The notes under the pieces: model-generated
Told to the model about the DNA's origin: nothing
The model's database searches: none
What the model saw: the letters and a program-made list of their open reading frames with translations, nothing else
Made by a program: the position numbers and the translations under genes
Assembly (NCBI GenBank): GCA_013297575.1
Contig: JAAFHO010000220.1
Location: 1 to 8,380 of the forward strand
Direction: 5' to 3'
From: Chitinophagales bacterium
GTDB lineage: Bacteria; Bacteroidota; Bacteroidia; Chitinophagales; Saprospiraceae
Length of the DNA: 8,380 bases
In this document: positions 7,099-8,380 of the stretch, one piece after another
How the letters are laid out: the number at the start of each line of letters is the position of its first letter
Numbering within the stretch: the stretch's first letter is position 1

Positions 7099-7383
7099 AT
7101 TGTTTGAATTTATTGTGTCGTAAGTTATTTGAGCAGATTTCAGGAGAGTGTTCTAATGCTTGTCCCCAAGGCGGCCAAAACAGCGGTACACCTTAAATTA
7201 ATCTCTGTTTGTAAAAAGTAACAAAAATGATGAGTGTATAGTTTTTTTTATTTGATTTATATATAATTTAAACTTATTTTGTATTATATTATTTTGTTTT
7301 TTGGCCAATCCTATCCCTACTTCTTCCCTTTTTTCGCCGTAATTAACCCCATTATGCCAATTTTAGGCATTATAATATTTTTC
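7099..7383. other. AT-rich divergent spacer between two exported-protein genes
   Basis: There is no credible gene here. The centre (about 7200-7305) is strongly AT-rich with A and T runs. It should hold the promoter of the minus-strand propeller gene; the best candidate -7 element is CATTTTTG (7229 to 7222 on the minus strand, one mismatch to TAnnTTTG), but it has no TTTG partner at the right spacing. ATGCC (7354-7358) and GGCAT (7366-7370) form a short inverted repeat 13 bases upstream of the plus-strand promoter and could be an operator half-site pair, with little weight. Confidence 0.5.
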
Positions 7384-7415
7384 TTTGACAAAAGTACATA
7401 GAAACATTAAATTTG
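7384..7415 (+). promoter_or_regulatory. Bacteroidota-type promoter for the gene at 7443
   Basis: TTTG at 7384-7387 is followed after 20 bases by TAAATTTG at 7408-7415, a full match to TAnnTTTG with near-ideal spacing. The start of transcription would fall near 7422, leaving a leader of about 20 bases before the ATG at 7443. Its close fit and position support both the promoter and that start codon. Confidence 0.75.
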
Positions 7416-7442
7416 TACTTCATTTCTAAAATCTTCACTTTT

Positions 7443-8380
7443 ATGACAAAACGATTCCTTATTTTCTGCTTATTTTTCTGCTTTTTCACGCAATTACCCG
7501 CTCAAAATTTGCCAGAACATTTTATTCAGTACAGACCATTTACGTCTTTAAAAAAAGTATTTCGGCTGCCCGACTCCACTACCTTGATTATTGTTCAGTC
7601 GCTCGGGGAAGTGCCTCATTTAATCAAACTTGATAAAGATGGATTAATTCTTTGGGAAAAACAGTTGCCAATTGTACAGGAGAGTCCTGTATTGATTGCT
7701 TTTGACGCACTGGTTTACCCCAATAACGATCTTGCGGTTTTAGTGGCTTGGGATGCTTGTGATGTGGGGGGAACTCCCAATTTGGTGCGGGTAAGCAGCA
7801 CAGGTGACTTAATTTGGTCGATAGATATAAATTTGCCTTCGTTTTACCCGAATCAAGGGTCACCTATCACACTTTTACCTGCCGATAATAATGCTCTAGT
7901 GGTATCTCATGAAAATAATCGAGTAATTGTAACGGCTAATGGGACATTGCTCAATTCGAGTACTGATGATTTTAACATTACAGGATTTACAAAAATCGAT
8001 ACTGGTTTTGTTACTTGGGCATACAGCCGTGTCATTAAAACCACCGATAACTTTGACTTTGTTAAAGCATACGATTTGCCAGAACAGATTTCCAAAATAG
8101 TTAGGACAACCGACAACCATTTTTTGGTATTAGGAGATAAAAAACTCTATAAAACAGACCTGAATTTCCAAATAGTCGCCGAATTTGGTGGACTTATTGA
8201 TCCATTTCCAAGGCAGGATATTTTTGAATGGAATGGTGCTTATTGGTTGACCAGCAAGGGAAATCCAGATGATACCGGTATTGTTGTTCGGCTAAATGAC
8301 AATTTAACCATACACTCAAAAGTAGTTTTTGCGCCAAAGGAATACCCATTAGCCCTCCTTAACCAAGACCAAAACCTTAT
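7443..8380 (+). CDS. Exported beta-propeller-like protein, N-terminal 312 residues (3' end outside window)
   Basis: The frame is open from the ATG at 7443 to the right edge, giving 312 codons of a longer protein. Residues 1-21 form a signal peptide: MTKR, a Phe-rich hydrophobic core, then LPAQ with probable cleavage around residues 20-21. The mature part shows loosely repeated strands with the same K-L-D-x-x-G-x-x-x-W core as the neighbouring minus-strand protein: KLDKDGLILW (62-71), RVSSTGDLIW (116-125), weaker copies near 163-173 and 237-250, and RLNDNLTIHSKVVF (283-296). This suggests a PQQ- or WD-like propeller, more degenerate than its neighbour's. In this phylum such proteins commonly end in a T9SS sorting domain, which would lie outside the window. 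The gene looks AT-rich (one 60-base row hand-counted at 33% GC). A consensus promoter lies just upstream; there is no Shine-Dalgarno. The exact function cannot be told. Confidence 0.8.
   Translation, partial: MTKRFLIFCLFFCFFTQLPAQNLPEHFIQYRPFTSLKKVFRLPDSTTLIIVQSLGEVPHLIKLDKDGLILWEKQLPIVQESPVLIAFDALVYPNNDLAVLVAWDACDVGGTPNLVRVSSTGDLIWSIDINLPSFYPNQGSPITLLPADNNALVVSHENNRVIVTANGTLLNSSTDDFNITGFTKIDTGFVTWAYSRVIKTTDNFDFVKAYDLPEQISKIVRTTDNHFLVLGDKKLYKTDLNFQIVAEFGGLIDPFPRQDIFEWNGAYWLTSKGNPDDTGIVVRLNDNLTIHSKVVFAPKEYPLALLNQDQNL

Noticed and set aside
7222..7229. Promoter for the minus-strand propeller gene at CATTTTTG
   Set aside because: It has one mismatch in the -7 element and no TTTG at the expected distance upstream on the minus strand.
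1..8380. CRISPR array, insertion sequence, tRNA or phage/defence genes
   Set aside because: I saw no regularly spaced repeats, transposase motifs, tRNA-like cloverleaf sequence or defence-related domains on either strand.

Overview
The window looks like a chromosomal segment from a member of the Bacteroidota, most likely the Saprospiria (Haliscomenobacter/Lewinella-like). Three things point there: a clear sprA gene for the type IX secretion (T9SS) translocon; two promoters matching the Bacteroidota TTTG-N(20-21)-TAnnTTTG consensus; and secreted propeller proteins whose C-terminal repeat style I associate with Saprospiraceae. None of the four main genes has a strong Shine-Dalgarno site, as is usual in this phylum. 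The lineage is inferred from protein style; no database search was done.

Layout. Bases 1-3215 (minus) hold the first ~1071 residues of SprA; the rest lies beyond the left edge. Bases 3216-3994 are a 779-base divergent spacer with a G-rich G-quadruplex candidate, a short palindrome, a textbook plus-strand promoter (3629-3661) and a ~325-base leader with two hairpins and a possible 21-codon leader ORF. Bases 3995-5047 (plus) encode a 350-residue cytoplasmic TPR protein with an N-terminal ~120-residue region I do not recognise. A terminator at 5076-5111 can serve both strands. Bases 5281-7098 (minus) encode a 605-residue exported seven-repeat beta-propeller protein that stops without a recognisable T9SS sorting domain. 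Bases 7099-7442 are an AT-rich divergent spacer with a second consensus promoter (7384-7415) driving a plus-strand gene at 7443, which encodes another exported propeller-like protein and runs off the right edge.

Functional reading. SprA forms the outer-membrane pore through which T9SS cargo leaves the cell. Long exported propeller proteins are typical T9SS cargo in this group, so the right half plausibly encodes clients of the machine encoded at the left, although such cargo genes are scattered over these genomes and adjacency proves nothing. The TPR protein has no visible signal peptide and its role is unknown. I found no RNA gene of a known family, no CRISPR array, no insertion sequence and no clear new multi-gene system. 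The items most worth a second look are the long structured leader before the TPR gene, the unknown N-terminal region of that protein, and the apparently tail-less propeller protein.
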